Of a DNA stretch of 64,000 nucleotides, positions 42,269-51,092 are shown one piece after another; within the stretch, counting starts at the first letter, position 1; every line of letters begins with the position of its first letter. The DNA is from Marinobacter mangrovi (GTDB lineage: Bacteria > Pseudomonadota > Gammaproteobacteria > Pseudomonadales > Oleiphilaceae), in assembly GCF_016798325.1 (NCBI RefSeq), contig NZ_JAERVO010000003.1:519608-583607 (forward strand), read 5' to 3'. Position numbers and translations under genes: made by a program. Under the pieces are notes generated by a model, which had not been told where the DNA came from, searched no databases, and saw nothing but the letters and a program-made list of their open reading frames with translations.

Positions 42269-43444
42269 TTACCGCTCAATCTGGATCTTGGCTTCCACCC
42301 GGCGGTTTTCGGCACGACCGGCCGCGGTGTCGTTGCTTGCCACCGGGTCGGACTCACCGTAACCCCGCGCGCTGACCCGGTCCGGATCCACGCCCAGTGT
42401 GCCGGTCAGCCGGTTGGCCACGGATTCCGCCCGGCGCTGGGACAGGAACTCATTGTAGCTGGCCTTGCCGGTGTTGTCGGTATGACCGCCCACTTCCACG
42501 ACCGTGTTCGGATGCGCTTCCAGGAAATCCGCGACACGGCGCAGATCGTCGTCATAACGATCGCCGATCACCGAGCTGTTGGTGGGGAACTGGATGTTCA
42601 GCGTGAAGGTCTGGACGTCTTCCATCACCCCTTCACAGCCTTTCTCGTCCACTGTGGCGCCCGCGGTGGTGTTCGGGCACTGGTCCATGCTGTCGACCAC
42701 GCCGTCGTTGTCGCTGTCCAACTCACAGCCGCGGGTGTCGACGTCGGCGCCGGCTGGCGTGTTGGGGCACTGGTCCTGGCTGTCGACGACGCCATCGTTG
42801 TCGGCATCCGGCTCACAGCCGTTGGCGTCGACGGTGGCGCCTGGCGGTGTGCCCGGACACTGGTCGGCGTCGTCGGTCACGCCGTCGTTATCGCTGTCTT
42901 GCGGTGCCGGCGCTTCCTTGCTGCCGAAGCCAAAACCAAAACTCATGCCGACACTGGCCAGGGTGTCGAAGGCATCCTCGTCCAGGCTGTAGTACTCGCG
43001 CAGATCACCGCGCAGGGACACCACGTCCGTGAGGTTATAGCGCAGGCCGCCGCCGACGTTGAGCCGGGTTTCGCCGTCGATGCCGCCGCCCAGACTGTCA
43101 AAGTCGGTATGGCCGGCGCCCGTGGCCACGTACGGATTCAGCTTCTCGTCCGGATCGGCGAAGTAGTACAGACCGTCCAGGCGGTAGTCCTGGAAATCAC
43201 TGCTGCCCGGCGCGTGTTTGCGGTCGGCATCGCCCCGGTTCCAGACACCCTCGACGGACCAGCGGGGCAGGAAACGATATTCCAGTCCGACCCCATAGGT
43301 GTCGGTTTCGCTCAGGTTGCGATCGTCGTCGAAGTATTGAAATCCAATGAAGGGATTAACGTAGACTTTTTGTTCGTCCGCCAGAGCGGGCGTGGTGATG
43401 GCTGAAAGCAGAGCCGCAGCAGCCAGAAGTCGGTTGCGGGTCAT
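42269..43444 (-). CDS. OmpA/OprF-type outer membrane protein with calcium-binding repeats
   Basis: The 391-residue protein has a signal peptide (cleavage after PALA), an eight-strand beta-barrel (about 25-175), three thrombospondin type-3 repeats (DSDNDGV, DADNDGV, DSDNDGV, about 185-265) that should bind Ca2+, and an OmpA peptidoglycan-binding domain (about 280-390; GGHTDNTGKASYNEFLSQRR). It anchors the outer membrane to the wall and may be a porin. GGAGG precedes the ATG. The 215 bp upstream gap is A/T-rich and holds a possible 20-codon leader. Confidence 0.9.
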   Translation of the reverse strand: MTRNRLLAAAALLSAITTPALADEQKVYVNPFIGFQYFDDDRNLSETDTYGVGLEYRFLPRWSVEGVWNRGDADRKHAPGSSDFQDYRLDGLYYFADPDEKLNPYVATGAGHTDFDSLGGGIDGETRLNVGGGLRYNLTDVVSLRGDLREYYSLDEDAFDTLASVGMSFGFGFGSKEAPAPQDSDNDGVTDDADQCPGTPPGATVDANGCEPDADNDGVVDSQDQCPNTPAGADVDTRGCELDSDNDGVVDSMDQCPNTTAGATVDEKGCEGVMEDVQTFTLNIQFPTNSSVIGDRYDDDLRRVADFLEAHPNTVVEVGGHTDNTGKASYNEFLSQRRAESVANRLTGTLGVDPDRVSARGYGESDPVASNDTAAGRAENRRVEAKIQIER

Positions 43445-43659
43445 GTGAACCTCCTGTTCGTTTCCTATCGTTTATTGCTTCGTCATTATTTGCTGCTTTT
43501 TTGTTGTGGCTTGGATCGCCGCAGCAGGCTTCATGTCCTTGCCTTTACGCGTAATTTTAGTGACGGGATTCACAAAGGATAGGGTTTTGACGCCAACATT
43601 GCTGAATGGACATGTTTGTGGCCCGTTTGGAGGCGTCTGGATTCGCGGTTCGGCCCGCC

Positions 43660-45954
43660 TCAGGAGGCGGTCAGCCGGCGAAAATAGAGGTGCGCGCTCT
43701 TCTTGCTGAAGGTGAGGGTTTCGCCGCTGTCGAAGGCGACATCGAAGGCGCTGTCCGACTCGTCGGTGACCCGGCCGGGGCCCATCACCGCGTGGATCAG
43801 GCGGGATTCGGTCCAGACCGGGCCGGCGCCCTCGCTGTCCTGGCCGGTGTCCGGAGCGTCCAGTTCGACCTGGGCACGGTCGGCATAGCGCCGGATGACG
43901 GTGGTGGGCGGCTTTTCCAGGCGCAGGGTGGTGCCCGGTTCCGGCCGGGTGTCCAACTGGCTGCCCAGGTCGGCGGAGGCGGGAAAGCAAAGCTCGTGGA
44001 GGAAGCGGCTCGGTCCCTGGTCGCCGTCCAGGTGCGGGGCATCGCTCTCGCGCCGGGTGATCAGGTGCAGGGCATGGCGGGTGCGGGTCAGGGCGACGTA
44101 GAGCAGGCGCCGCTCGCTTTCCACCAGGCTGCGGATGTCCTCGGTCTGGCGGGCGGTGTAGGGCAGGTATTTCTCCTGCAGGCCGGGGATGATCACGACC
44201 GGCCACTCCAGTCCCTTGGTGCGGTGCATGGTGGACAGCTGGATACCGCCACGGCCGGGCTGGCGGGCATGCTGGCGCAGGGTGTCCAGGTGCGCCAGGG
44301 CCTCACCGGCACCCACGTCGAGTCCCCGGATGTAAGCCTGGAAGCCGCGTACGGTATCGATCCGTTCGTCGGCGGACTCGTGGGTCATGGCCAGGCTGCG
44401 AATGCCTTCGAACAACTCGGTGTCGTCGGCGTAGCGGTCGATCAGGTCTCCCGCGGGGCCGTTGAAACCATCCAGGTCCAGCAGGCAGCGTCCCAGCTTT
44501 TTCAGCTTGCGCGCCGGCATCGGCCCCAGCGCGTCGAAATCCAGATCCAGCAGGCGGGCGCCCCAGTCCCGGTCGAACCGGGCCAGCAGCTGCGCGAGAT
44601 TCTGCAATTCCGCTTCCTTGAGACCCACGTGGGGGAAACGCAAGAGGCTGCGGGCCGCTTCCAGGCGATCCGGTTCGGCCAGTATCGGCAACTGGCCGGC
44701 GCAGACCCGCATCAGGTGGGTGATGGCTTCCACCTCGCGGGTAAACAGGGCGCCCTTGTTGCTGTCGATGCGATAGGGAATCTGCCGGGCCAGCAGGCGC
44801 AGCTCGATCGGCACGCTCTGGCTCCACACCCGGACCAGCACGGCAACGGCTTCCAGCGGCTGGCCGCCGTCCCGATGGGCTTCCACCAGTTTGAGGATGA
44901 CGTCGCTGTCCTCGTCGGCCCGGTGCAGCTGGATGTCGGTGGCCGGCGTGGACGGGTGGGCGTGGCAGAGCACGTCCTTGCGCCCGGTGTTGTGGCTGAT
45001 CAGGTGATTGGCCAACAGCGCGACCCGGTGCCCGTAGCGGAAGGTGTAGCTGAGGGTCTGTTCCAGCGGGCTTTCGAATTCCTCGCTGAAACGGCTCAGG
45101 ATGAAGTCCGGCTGGGCACCGCGGAATTCGTAGATGGTCTGGTCCGGATCGCCCACCACGGTCACCCGCGCCCGCTCGCCGGCGATGTAGCGCAGCAGCA
45201 GGTGCTGGATCTCGTTGGTGTCCTGGTATTCGTCCACCATCACCAGATCCATCTTGTTGGCGACGAGGCGCTGCAGCGGCGGATTCTGGTGGATCGCCAT
45301 GACCGGCTCGTAGAGCATGTCGGCGTAGCTGATGCGGGCGTTGCGCTTGCGCCACTGCTCGAAGCCGTGGAACAGGTCGATCAGGTAGCGGTGCTTGGTG
45401 CCGTAGCCCATCTGCTCGAACACGATCTCCACCGGCGACAGGGTGGTCTTCACCAGATCGATGAAGTGGGCGGCGGTTTCCACGTAGTCCTTCTTGGCGC
45501 GCTTGATTTCGTCCTGCAGGGCTTCCGGCGCCAGCTGGCGGGTCAGCATCCAGACCTGGAAGTTGATCTCCTGGTCGCTGAGGATGTCGGCGACGAAATC
45601 CGGCAGGTAGCCCTCACGCACAAAGCGTTTGTACAGGCGATAGCCCATGGCGTGGTAGGTGCGGATTTCCGGCAGCCCAAGCCCGGTGTCGCCGGCGACC
45701 GATTGCAGCTTCTTCTGGAAATCGTCCCGGGCGCTGCGGTTGAACATCAGCACCAGCATGCGGGTGGGATCATGGCCCTGTTCCAGCAGGTAACGGATGC
45801 GCCAGGCCAGGGTGGTGGTCTTGCCGCTGCCCGCCACGGCCGTAATGAGGGCGTGCTCATAGCCGGCGGTGATGATGGCGTGCTGTTCGTCGGTCAGGTG
45901 CGGGGGGAGGGCTGTTGGCATGGGCGCTATTCTGGCATGGTCCCGGTCACTCAT
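43660..45954 (-). CDS. UvrD/Rep-family ATP-dependent DNA helicase
   Basis: The 764-residue SF1 helicase has Walker A AVAGSGKTTTL, motif Ia LVLMFNRSA, motif II MVDEYQDTN, motif III VVGDPDQTIYEFRGA, motif IV (TFRYGHRVALLANHLI), motif V STMHRTKGLEWPVV and motif VI LLYVALTRTRHAL. It differs from the second helicase of this window (UvrD at 57671) and from Rep by a long C-terminal extension. A later start at 45921 (MPTALPPHLTDEQ) is equally possible. The long open frame on the opposite strand is only a shadow of its G/C-rich codons. Confidence 0.88.
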   Translation of the reverse strand: MSDRDHARIAPMPTALPPHLTDEQHAIITAGYEHALITAVAGSGKTTTLAWRIRYLLEQGHDPTRMLVLMFNRSARDDFQKKLQSVAGDTGLGLPEIRTYHAMGYRLYKRFVREGYLPDFVADILSDQEINFQVWMLTRQLAPEALQDEIKRAKKDYVETAAHFIDLVKTTLSPVEIVFEQMGYGTKHRYLIDLFHGFEQWRKRNARISYADMLYEPVMAIHQNPPLQRLVANKMDLVMVDEYQDTNEIQHLLLRYIAGERARVTVVGDPDQTIYEFRGAQPDFILSRFSEEFESPLEQTLSYTFRYGHRVALLANHLISHNTGRKDVLCHAHPSTPATDIQLHRADEDSDVILKLVEAHRDGGQPLEAVAVLVRVWSQSVPIELRLLARQIPYRIDSNKGALFTREVEAITHLMRVCAGQLPILAEPDRLEAARSLLRFPHVGLKEAELQNLAQLLARFDRDWGARLLDLDFDALGPMPARKLKKLGRCLLDLDGFNGPAGDLIDRYADDTELFEGIRSLAMTHESADERIDTVRGFQAYIRGLDVGAGEALAHLDTLRQHARQPGRGGIQLSTMHRTKGLEWPVVIIPGLQEKYLPYTARQTEDIRSLVESERRLLYVALTRTRHALHLITRRESDAPHLDGDQGPSRFLHELCFPASADLGSQLDTRPEPGTTLRLEKPPTTVIRRYADRAQVELDAPDTGQDSEGAGPVWTESRLIHAVMGPGRVTDESDSAFDVAFDSGETLTFSKKSAHLYFRRLTAS

Positions 45955-46018
45955 CCATAATGGTTTGCCTCATGAATCGCACAGAGGCCCCGGATTCCGG
46001 GGCCGCAGGAGAGACACC

Positions 46019-46402
46019 ATGGCACAGACCCCAAAAGACGCCCTCAACGTGCTGGGCCAGCCGCTGGCCGATTGCGGTTACGATCCCCAGACCGGCTTCT
46101 ACCGGGACGGTTGCTGTAACGTCGGGCCGGACGATCTGGGCGTGCATGCCGTCTGCGCGGTGGTCACCGACGATTTCCTGGAATTCTCGCGCCTTCAGGG
46201 CAACGACCTGTCCACGCCCCGCCCGGAGTTCGGCTTTCCCGGCCTTCGCGACGGTGACGCCTGGTGCCTGTGCGCCGGTCGCTGGACCGAGGCGTACGAG
46301 GCCGGCAAGGCGCCCCGGGTCCGGTTGCTCGCGACGCACCAGGCCGCGCTCGAACACTGCGACCTGGAGGCCCTCAAACAGCACGCGGTGGACCTGAGCT
46401 GA
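46019..46402 (+). CDS. DUF2237 family protein
   Basis: The 127-residue protein has the DUF2237 pattern: NVLGQPLADCGYDPQTGFYRDGCC at the start, then HAVCAVVTDDFLEFSRLQGNDLSTPRPEFGFPGL and a CLCAGRW segment. The Cys and His residues are well placed for metal or redox use. Its function is unknown. An AGGAGAG ribosome site precedes the ATG. TmcA starts four bases after its stop, so they may be co-expressed. Confidence 0.85.
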   Translation: MAQTPKDALNVLGQPLADCGYDPQTGFYRDGCCNVGPDDLGVHAVCAVVTDDFLEFSRLQGNDLSTPRPEFGFPGLRDGDAWCLCAGRWTEAYEAGKAPRVRLLATHQAALEHCDLEALKQHAVDLS

Positions 46403-46406
46403 TCCG

Positions 46407-48560
46407 GTGCCTGCTGCTGTGACCGTACCTGTTGGCTGGCCGGCTGCCGACCGGATAGGCAAGTGGCAAGCTGCCCTGCGCCGCGCCGGTGAACGCCGCC
46501 TGCTGTTGGTGGAGGCCCACGCCACCGGGGCGGCCGAGTATGCTTTGGCGCTCTGCCAGTCGACGGATCCGGCGCGGTGCCTTTGGGTGGGCTCTTCGCC
46601 TGCGCCAACGGATCGCTCGCTTCCGGCGGTTCGACCAACCAAGGCGCACGAATGGCTGGGTCGTGAGCTGGATCTGGTGATCTGGGACGGCCGCGCCGGT
46701 AATCCGCCGGATGACCTGGCGGCCCTGATGGGCACGCTCGCTGCCGGCGCCCTGCTGGTCTGGCTGATGCCGCCACTGGCCGAGTGGGGGCGCTTTGATG
46801 ATCCGGATTATGCCCGCACCGGGTTGGCCGACACTGACCGGCATCCCTTCCTCACGCGTATGGCCGGCGTCCTGGACGCCCACCCGGCTGTGGTGCGGCT
46901 GTGCGCTTCGGGTGAGGTCATCGGAGACCTCGGCATGGACGCCGCCGGCGCGCCGTTCCAGCCCACCGAGACGCCGGATCAGTCGGCCGCGATCGACGCC
47001 ATTCTTCAGACCGGAGTAGGTCGCCGCCGGCGTCCGCTGGTGATCCGAGCCGATCGGGGGCGGGGCAAGTCCACCGCCCTGGGACGGGCCGCAGCGCAGC
47101 TGCTTCAGGACAAGTGGACGCGCATCCTGGTGACCGCGCCCCGGTTCGAGGCGGTGGAGACCCTGTTTTCGGCGGCGGAAGCGCACTGGCCCGGCGCCAG
47201 GCGGGAAGGCCACCGGCTGTGGCTGGACGATCACTGCCTGGAGTTCCTGCCGGTGGACGTGTTGCTGCAGGAGCGTCCCGAGGCCGGCGTGGTCCTGGTG
47301 GACGAAGCGGCCGGCCTGCCGGCACCGCTGCTGGCCGATATCCTGACCGGCTGGCCGCGAGTGGTTTTCGCCACCACGGTCCACGGTTATGAAGGCACCG
47401 GCCGGGGCTTTGACGTGCGCTTCCGGGAGGTGCTGGACCGGCTCACGCCCCAGTGGCGGACGCAGCGCCTGTCGCAGCCGATTCGCTGGCGCGAAGGCGA
47501 TCCGTTCGAGGATCTGGTCAATCGCCTGTTCCTGCTGGATGCCGAAAGCGCCACCGGGTTGTCGCCGCAGGCGGACATTCGCATCGAGTCCTGGTACCCG
47601 GCCGAGGCGGATGCCAACACCCTGGCCCAGGCCTTCGGCCTGCTGACCGACGCCCATTACCGCACCACACCGGCGGATCTGCGCCAGTGGCTGGACGATC
47701 CGCACGCCCGCAGCTGGCTGGCCCGCAGCGATTCGGACGATGCGGTTGTCGGGGTTCTGTGGGCCAGCGCCGAAGGCGGTCTGGAACCCGCGCTGGCGGA
47801 GCAGGTGATGCGGGGCGAGCGACGCATCCGTGGTCACCTGCTGGCCCAGTCGCTGGCCTGCCACGGGGGCCTGGCGGAGGCGGCCACCGTTCGCACCCGG
47901 CGTGTGGTGCGAATTGCTGTGGTGCCCGAACTAAGGCGAGCGGGGATTGGGCAGCGATTGCTGGCCGCTGCCCGGGACGACAGCCGGGAAGCGGGATTTG
48001 ACCTGTTCGGGACCAGCTTCGGAGCCACCGCGCCCCTGTTGGCGTTCTGGCGCCGCGCCGGTCTCTATCCGCTGCGCCTGGGCCTGCACCGCTCGGCGAG
48101 CAGTGGCGAACACACCCTGCAGATGGGGCTGGCCCTGTCGGCCGCGGGGATGGACCTGCTGCTGCGCTTGCAGACCCGGTTCGCCGAACACTGGCCGCTG
48201 TTGCTGGGCGACAGCTTCCGGACGCTGGAGCCGGAGCTGGCCCTGGCGCTGGGCCGCGACTGGGTCGCCTCGGTGCCGTTGACGCCCATGGACCGGACCG
48301 AGCTGGCCGCCTTTGCCGACGGTTACCGGCTGTTCGAGCTGTCCCGTCTGCCGCTGGTGCGGTTGTCCCTGCAACCGGGGGTCAGTGAAACGCTGGCGGT
48401 GGACACTGGGGCGACTCTCTGGTGCCGGGCGGTTCTGCAGGGCTGGTCCTGGTCCGAGCTGCAATCGGCCGGATTGTGCCGCGGCCGCCGGGATGCCGAG
48501 CAGCGCTTGCGGCAACTTGCCGGGAAATTGCTTGAACCGGTCGACATCCCGCCACATTAA
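46407..48560 (+). CDS. tmcA: tRNA(Met) cytidine acetyltransferase
   Basis: The 717-residue enzyme acetylates the wobble cytidine (C34) of elongator tRNA-Met to ac4C, improving AUG decoding. It has a Walker A P-loop around residues 215-225 (RADRGRGKSTALG), Walker B VVLVDEAAGLPAPLL, a RecD-like helicase module and a GNAT acetyltransferase domain (about 450-560, RRVVRIAVVPELRRAGIGQRLL). The start is GTG. Length and domain order match TmcA. Confidence 0.93.
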   Translation: MPAAVTVPVGWPAADRIGKWQAALRRAGERRLLLVEAHATGAAEYALALCQSTDPARCLWVGSSPAPTDRSLPAVRPTKAHEWLGRELDLVIWDGRAGNPPDDLAALMGTLAAGALLVWLMPPLAEWGRFDDPDYARTGLADTDRHPFLTRMAGVLDAHPAVVRLCASGEVIGDLGMDAAGAPFQPTETPDQSAAIDAILQTGVGRRRRPLVIRADRGRGKSTALGRAAAQLLQDKWTRILVTAPRFEAVETLFSAAEAHWPGARREGHRLWLDDHCLEFLPVDVLLQERPEAGVVLVDEAAGLPAPLLADILTGWPRVVFATTVHGYEGTGRGFDVRFREVLDRLTPQWRTQRLSQPIRWREGDPFEDLVNRLFLLDAESATGLSPQADIRIESWYPAEADANTLAQAFGLLTDAHYRTTPADLRQWLDDPHARSWLARSDSDDAVVGVLWASAEGGLEPALAEQVMRGERRIRGHLLAQSLACHGGLAEAATVRTRRVVRIAVVPELRRAGIGQRLLAAARDDSREAGFDLFGTSFGATAPLLAFWRRAGLYPLRLGLHRSASSGEHTLQMGLALSAAGMDLLLRLQTRFAEHWPLLLGDSFRTLEPELALALGRDWVASVPLTPMDRTELAAFADGYRLFELSRLPLVRLSLQPGVSETLAVDTGATLWCRAVLQGWSWSELQSAGLCRGRRDAEQRLRQLAGKLLEPVDIPPH

Positions 48561-48655
48561 GCCGGGCGACGGCCTGCTTCTGTGACCCACTCGATGTCAT
48601 TGGCCTGATCCGCTTGGGCAGAATGGGCCAACCTGAAAACGACCGGAATACCGCC

Positions 48656-49333
48656 ATGCCCAAACGCGTGCTTGCCTGCCTCGCCCTTGCCCTGATTGTC
48701 CTGTCCGCCTGCTCCGGTCAGCCGCAACCCGTCAATCTGGAAACGGTGCATCGGGCGAATCAGTCTTCGCCCCTGGTGAGCGCGGTGATGCAGGGCGACC
48801 TGCCGGCGGTGCAGGACCAGGTGGCCGCCGGCGCGTCCCTGAACCAGGTCACCGCGGACGGTACGCCGCTGACAGCGGCGGCGACTGCGGGTCACGACCG
48901 CATCGCCTGGTACCTGTTGCAGCAGGGGGCGGATCCCAATCTGGCGGACGCCCGCGGGCAGACGCCGCTGATTGCGGCCTCGGCAGAGGGCAGCCAGCGC
49001 CTGGTGAAGCTGATGCTGTCCGCCGGCGCCGGCGTCAATGCCAGCGGTTCCGACGGCACCACAGCGGTGGCGGCGGCTGCGGAGGCCGGCAACCTGTCGG
49101 TGATGCGCACGCTGCTGGATGCCGGGGGCAACGTCAATATTGCTCACGACGGCGAATCCGTTTTGATGCACGTGGTGCGCAACGGCGACCTGTTGATGAC
49201 TGAAGTGCTGATCGCCGCCGGGGCCGATGTCAGTTATCGTGGCGAGGACGGGAGCTCCGCCCTGTCCATCGCCCGTCAGCGCAACCTGGGCGACATCGAG
49301 ATGCTGCTGGTGCAGGCCGGCGCGCGCCAATAG
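48656..49333 (+). CDS. Ankyrin-repeat lipoprotein
   Basis: The 225-residue protein begins with a lipoprotein signal peptide; the lipobox is LSAC with Cys at residue 19. Five ankyrin repeats follow (for example DGTPLTAAATAGHDRIAWYLLQQGADPN). It is probably attached to a periplasmic membrane face and binds another protein. I start it at 48656 because this places the signal peptide correctly; the frame is open to 48614. It converges on the crotonase gene seven bases away. Confidence 0.85.
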   Translation: MPKRVLACLALALIVLSACSGQPQPVNLETVHRANQSSPLVSAVMQGDLPAVQDQVAAGASLNQVTADGTPLTAAATAGHDRIAWYLLQQGADPNLADARGQTPLIAASAEGSQRLVKLMLSAGAGVNASGSDGTTAVAAAAEAGNLSVMRTLLDAGGNVNIAHDGESVLMHVVRNGDLLMTEVLIAAGADVSYRGEDGSSALSIARQRNLGDIEMLLVQAGARQ

Positions 49334-49339
49334 GCCGGT

Positions 49340-50449
49340 TCAGTCCAGGTCCGCCAGTGGGTCGTCGGCCGGCGCCCAGGGCGCAGTGAAGTAACGCTCG
49401 ACATCGGCGTACGGCACTGCATCTACGGTCGGGTACTGCCAGTGCGGCTGGTTGTCCCGATCGATCAGCCGGGCCCGGATCCCTTCCTGCAGTTCATCCC
49501 CTTCGCAACAGCGCACCGCCATGATCAGTTCCATGCGGAAAATGTCCTTGAGACTGAACTGGCGGGCCCGCCGCAGCTGTTCCCAGATGAGCCAGGCGGT
49601 GGTCGGGCAGCCTTCGGTGAGGTTGTTGATGGCTGTCTGCCACCAGGGATCGTCCTCGACGGTTTCACTGGTCAGCTGGTGGATGATGTCCGGCAGCGAT
49701 TCGCCGCGGCACAGGCGGGCAATGCGCTGCTCGTGTTTGGCCAGCTCGCTGTCCGGCAGGTCGATGGTCTGATCCCGGGTGAACTGCGCCAGCAGCCGGT
49801 ACAGGCGATTGTCGTCGGCGGCGACGTCGCCGGTCCAGCGGGTCTCCAGCAGACGCTGCAACAGGGCGTCCGGTGATTCGTCGGCCACTGCCAGGTCGGC
49901 CAGTCCGATGCGCAGGCTGTCGGCCTGGTTCAGTCGCGCGCCGGTCAGCCCCAGGAACAGCCCGATGCCCTCCGGCAGCCGGTTGAGGAAATAGCCGGCG
50001 CCCACATCCGGGAACAGTCCGATGCTGACCTCCGGCATCGCCAGTTGTGCCGATGGTGCCAGCAAGCGATAACGGCAGCCCGACAATAAACCCAGGCCGC
50101 CGCCCATGGTGTAGCCGTGGGCCCAGCAGACGAGGGGTTTGGGATAGACGTACAGGGTGTGGTCCAGGCGATACTCGGCCTCGAAATACCGGGTGGCCTG
50201 GCGGATGCCGTCCTCACCACCGATCATGCCATGCAACTGGCGGATATCGGCGCCGGCGCAGAAAGCCCGCTCACCGGCGCCCCACAACAGGACCAGACAG
50301 ATCGCCGGATCGGCCGCCCATCGGTCCAGCGTGTCCTGCAGCACGTTGATCATCTCCAGGGACAGGGCGTTGAGGTTGTGCGGGGAATCCAGAGTGATCA
50401 GCCCGATCTGGCCTTCGGTACAGGCCCGGGTTTCAGTGTGGATGGACAT
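49340..50449 (-). CDS. Enoyl-CoA hydratase/isomerase family protein, probably 3-hydroxyisobutyryl-CoA hydrolase
   Basis: The 369-residue enzyme is a crotonase with the long C-terminal part of 3-hydroxyisobutyryl-CoA hydrolases. It has the oxyanion-hole segments ERAFCAGADIRQLH and HGYTMGGGLGLL, then AMPEVSIGLFPDVGAGYFLNRLP with the catalytic Glu and Asp. This hydrolase acts in valine breakdown. The chosen ATG (50449) begins MSIHTETRACTEG; the frame runs on to 50521 without a better start. Confidence 0.83.
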   Translation of the reverse strand: MSIHTETRACTEGQIGLITLDSPHNLNALSLEMINVLQDTLDRWAADPAICLVLLWGAGERAFCAGADIRQLHGMIGGEDGIRQATRYFEAEYRLDHTLYVYPKPLVCWAHGYTMGGGLGLLSGCRYRLLAPSAQLAMPEVSIGLFPDVGAGYFLNRLPEGIGLFLGLTGARLNQADSLRIGLADLAVADESPDALLQRLLETRWTGDVAADDNRLYRLLAQFTRDQTIDLPDSELAKHEQRIARLCRGESLPDIIHQLTSETVEDDPWWQTAINNLTEGCPTTAWLIWEQLRRARQFSLKDIFRMELIMAVRCCEGDELQEGIRARLIDRDNQPHWQYPTVDAVPYADVERYFTAPWAPADDPLADLD

Positions 50450-50644
50450 GGGTGTTTCTTGGCTCCCGAAAATGGTGGGCCGCCCGGGGCGGCAAAAACA
50501 TGAATCAGAGGTTCCAGTCATGATGACCGGATCGCCCTCGCGATGTCACCTGCATCCGTCGACGATCGCTGCGACCAAAGTTGGATGGGCATCCGGTTCT
50601 AAAGAATCAGGGCCAACGGGCGAATTTTCCGTTGGTTTTCCCTA

Positions 50645-50653
50645 TGGTATAAG
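50645..50653 (+). promoter_or_regulatory. Extended -10 promoter of the cytochrome c gene
   Basis: TGG followed by TATAAG (50648-50653) forms an extended -10 element about 58 bases before the ATG. No good -35 is seen. Confidence 0.4.
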
Positions 50654-50710
50654 CATGAGTCGTATAAGGGCTTTTCCAAAATTGAGAGAGAACAGGAACG
50701 AGGACATATC

Positions 50711-51037
50711 ATGAAGGTACTGACTCCCATCGCACTGGCGCTGGCCGTTGCCATGCCCCTGGCCGCCCAGGCGGAAGGCAACCCTGAAGCCGGCAAGGCC
50801 AAGGCTGCCGTTTGCGCTGCCTGCCACGGCCAGAACGGCCATGCGCAGATTCCGACCTATCCGAACCTGGCCGGCCAGAATGAGCAGTACCTGGTCATGG
50901 CGCTGAAAGCCTACAAGGGCGGCAATCGCCAGGGCGGTCAGGCGGCGATCATGCAGGGGCAGGCCGCGGCCCTGAGCGATGAGGACATTGCCAACCTCGC
51001 CGCCTACTTCTCCAGCCTGCCGGCCGGCGGCAAATAA
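50711..51037 (+). CDS. Class I c-type cytochrome
   Basis: The 108-residue protein has a signal peptide cleaved near AAQA-EGN and one haem-binding motif C35-A-A-C38-H39. M81 (AAIMQGQA) is a likely sixth ligand. It is a small periplasmic electron carrier of the c4/c5-like group with half the usual c4 length. A good GAGGA ribosome site and an extended -10 box precede it. Its partner oxidase or dehydrogenase is not nearby. Confidence 0.92.
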   Translation: MKVLTPIALALAVAMPLAAQAEGNPEAGKAKAAVCAACHGQNGHAQIPTYPNLAGQNEQYLVMALKAYKGGNRQGGQAAIMQGQAAALSDEDIANLAAYFSSLPAGGK

Positions 51038-51050
51038 CACGGCACCTTGT

Positions 51051-51083
51051 GGAGGGAGTGGCCGGAATCACCGGGCTCCCTCC
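51051..51083. terminator. Hairpin between convergent cytochrome c and ppnN genes
   Basis: An 8 bp stem (51051-51058 with 51076-51083) with an inner CCGG/CCGG pair lies between the two stop codons. There is no T tract on either strand, so termination efficiency is uncertain. Confidence 0.4.
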
Positions 51084-51092
51084 CGCGATCAC

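Noticed and set aside
43606-45960. 784-codon open frame on the plus strand
   Set aside because: It lies exactly opposite the Rep-type helicase and its composition (Gly, Val, Gln, His-rich, no motifs) is that of an antisense shadow in G/C-rich DNA.
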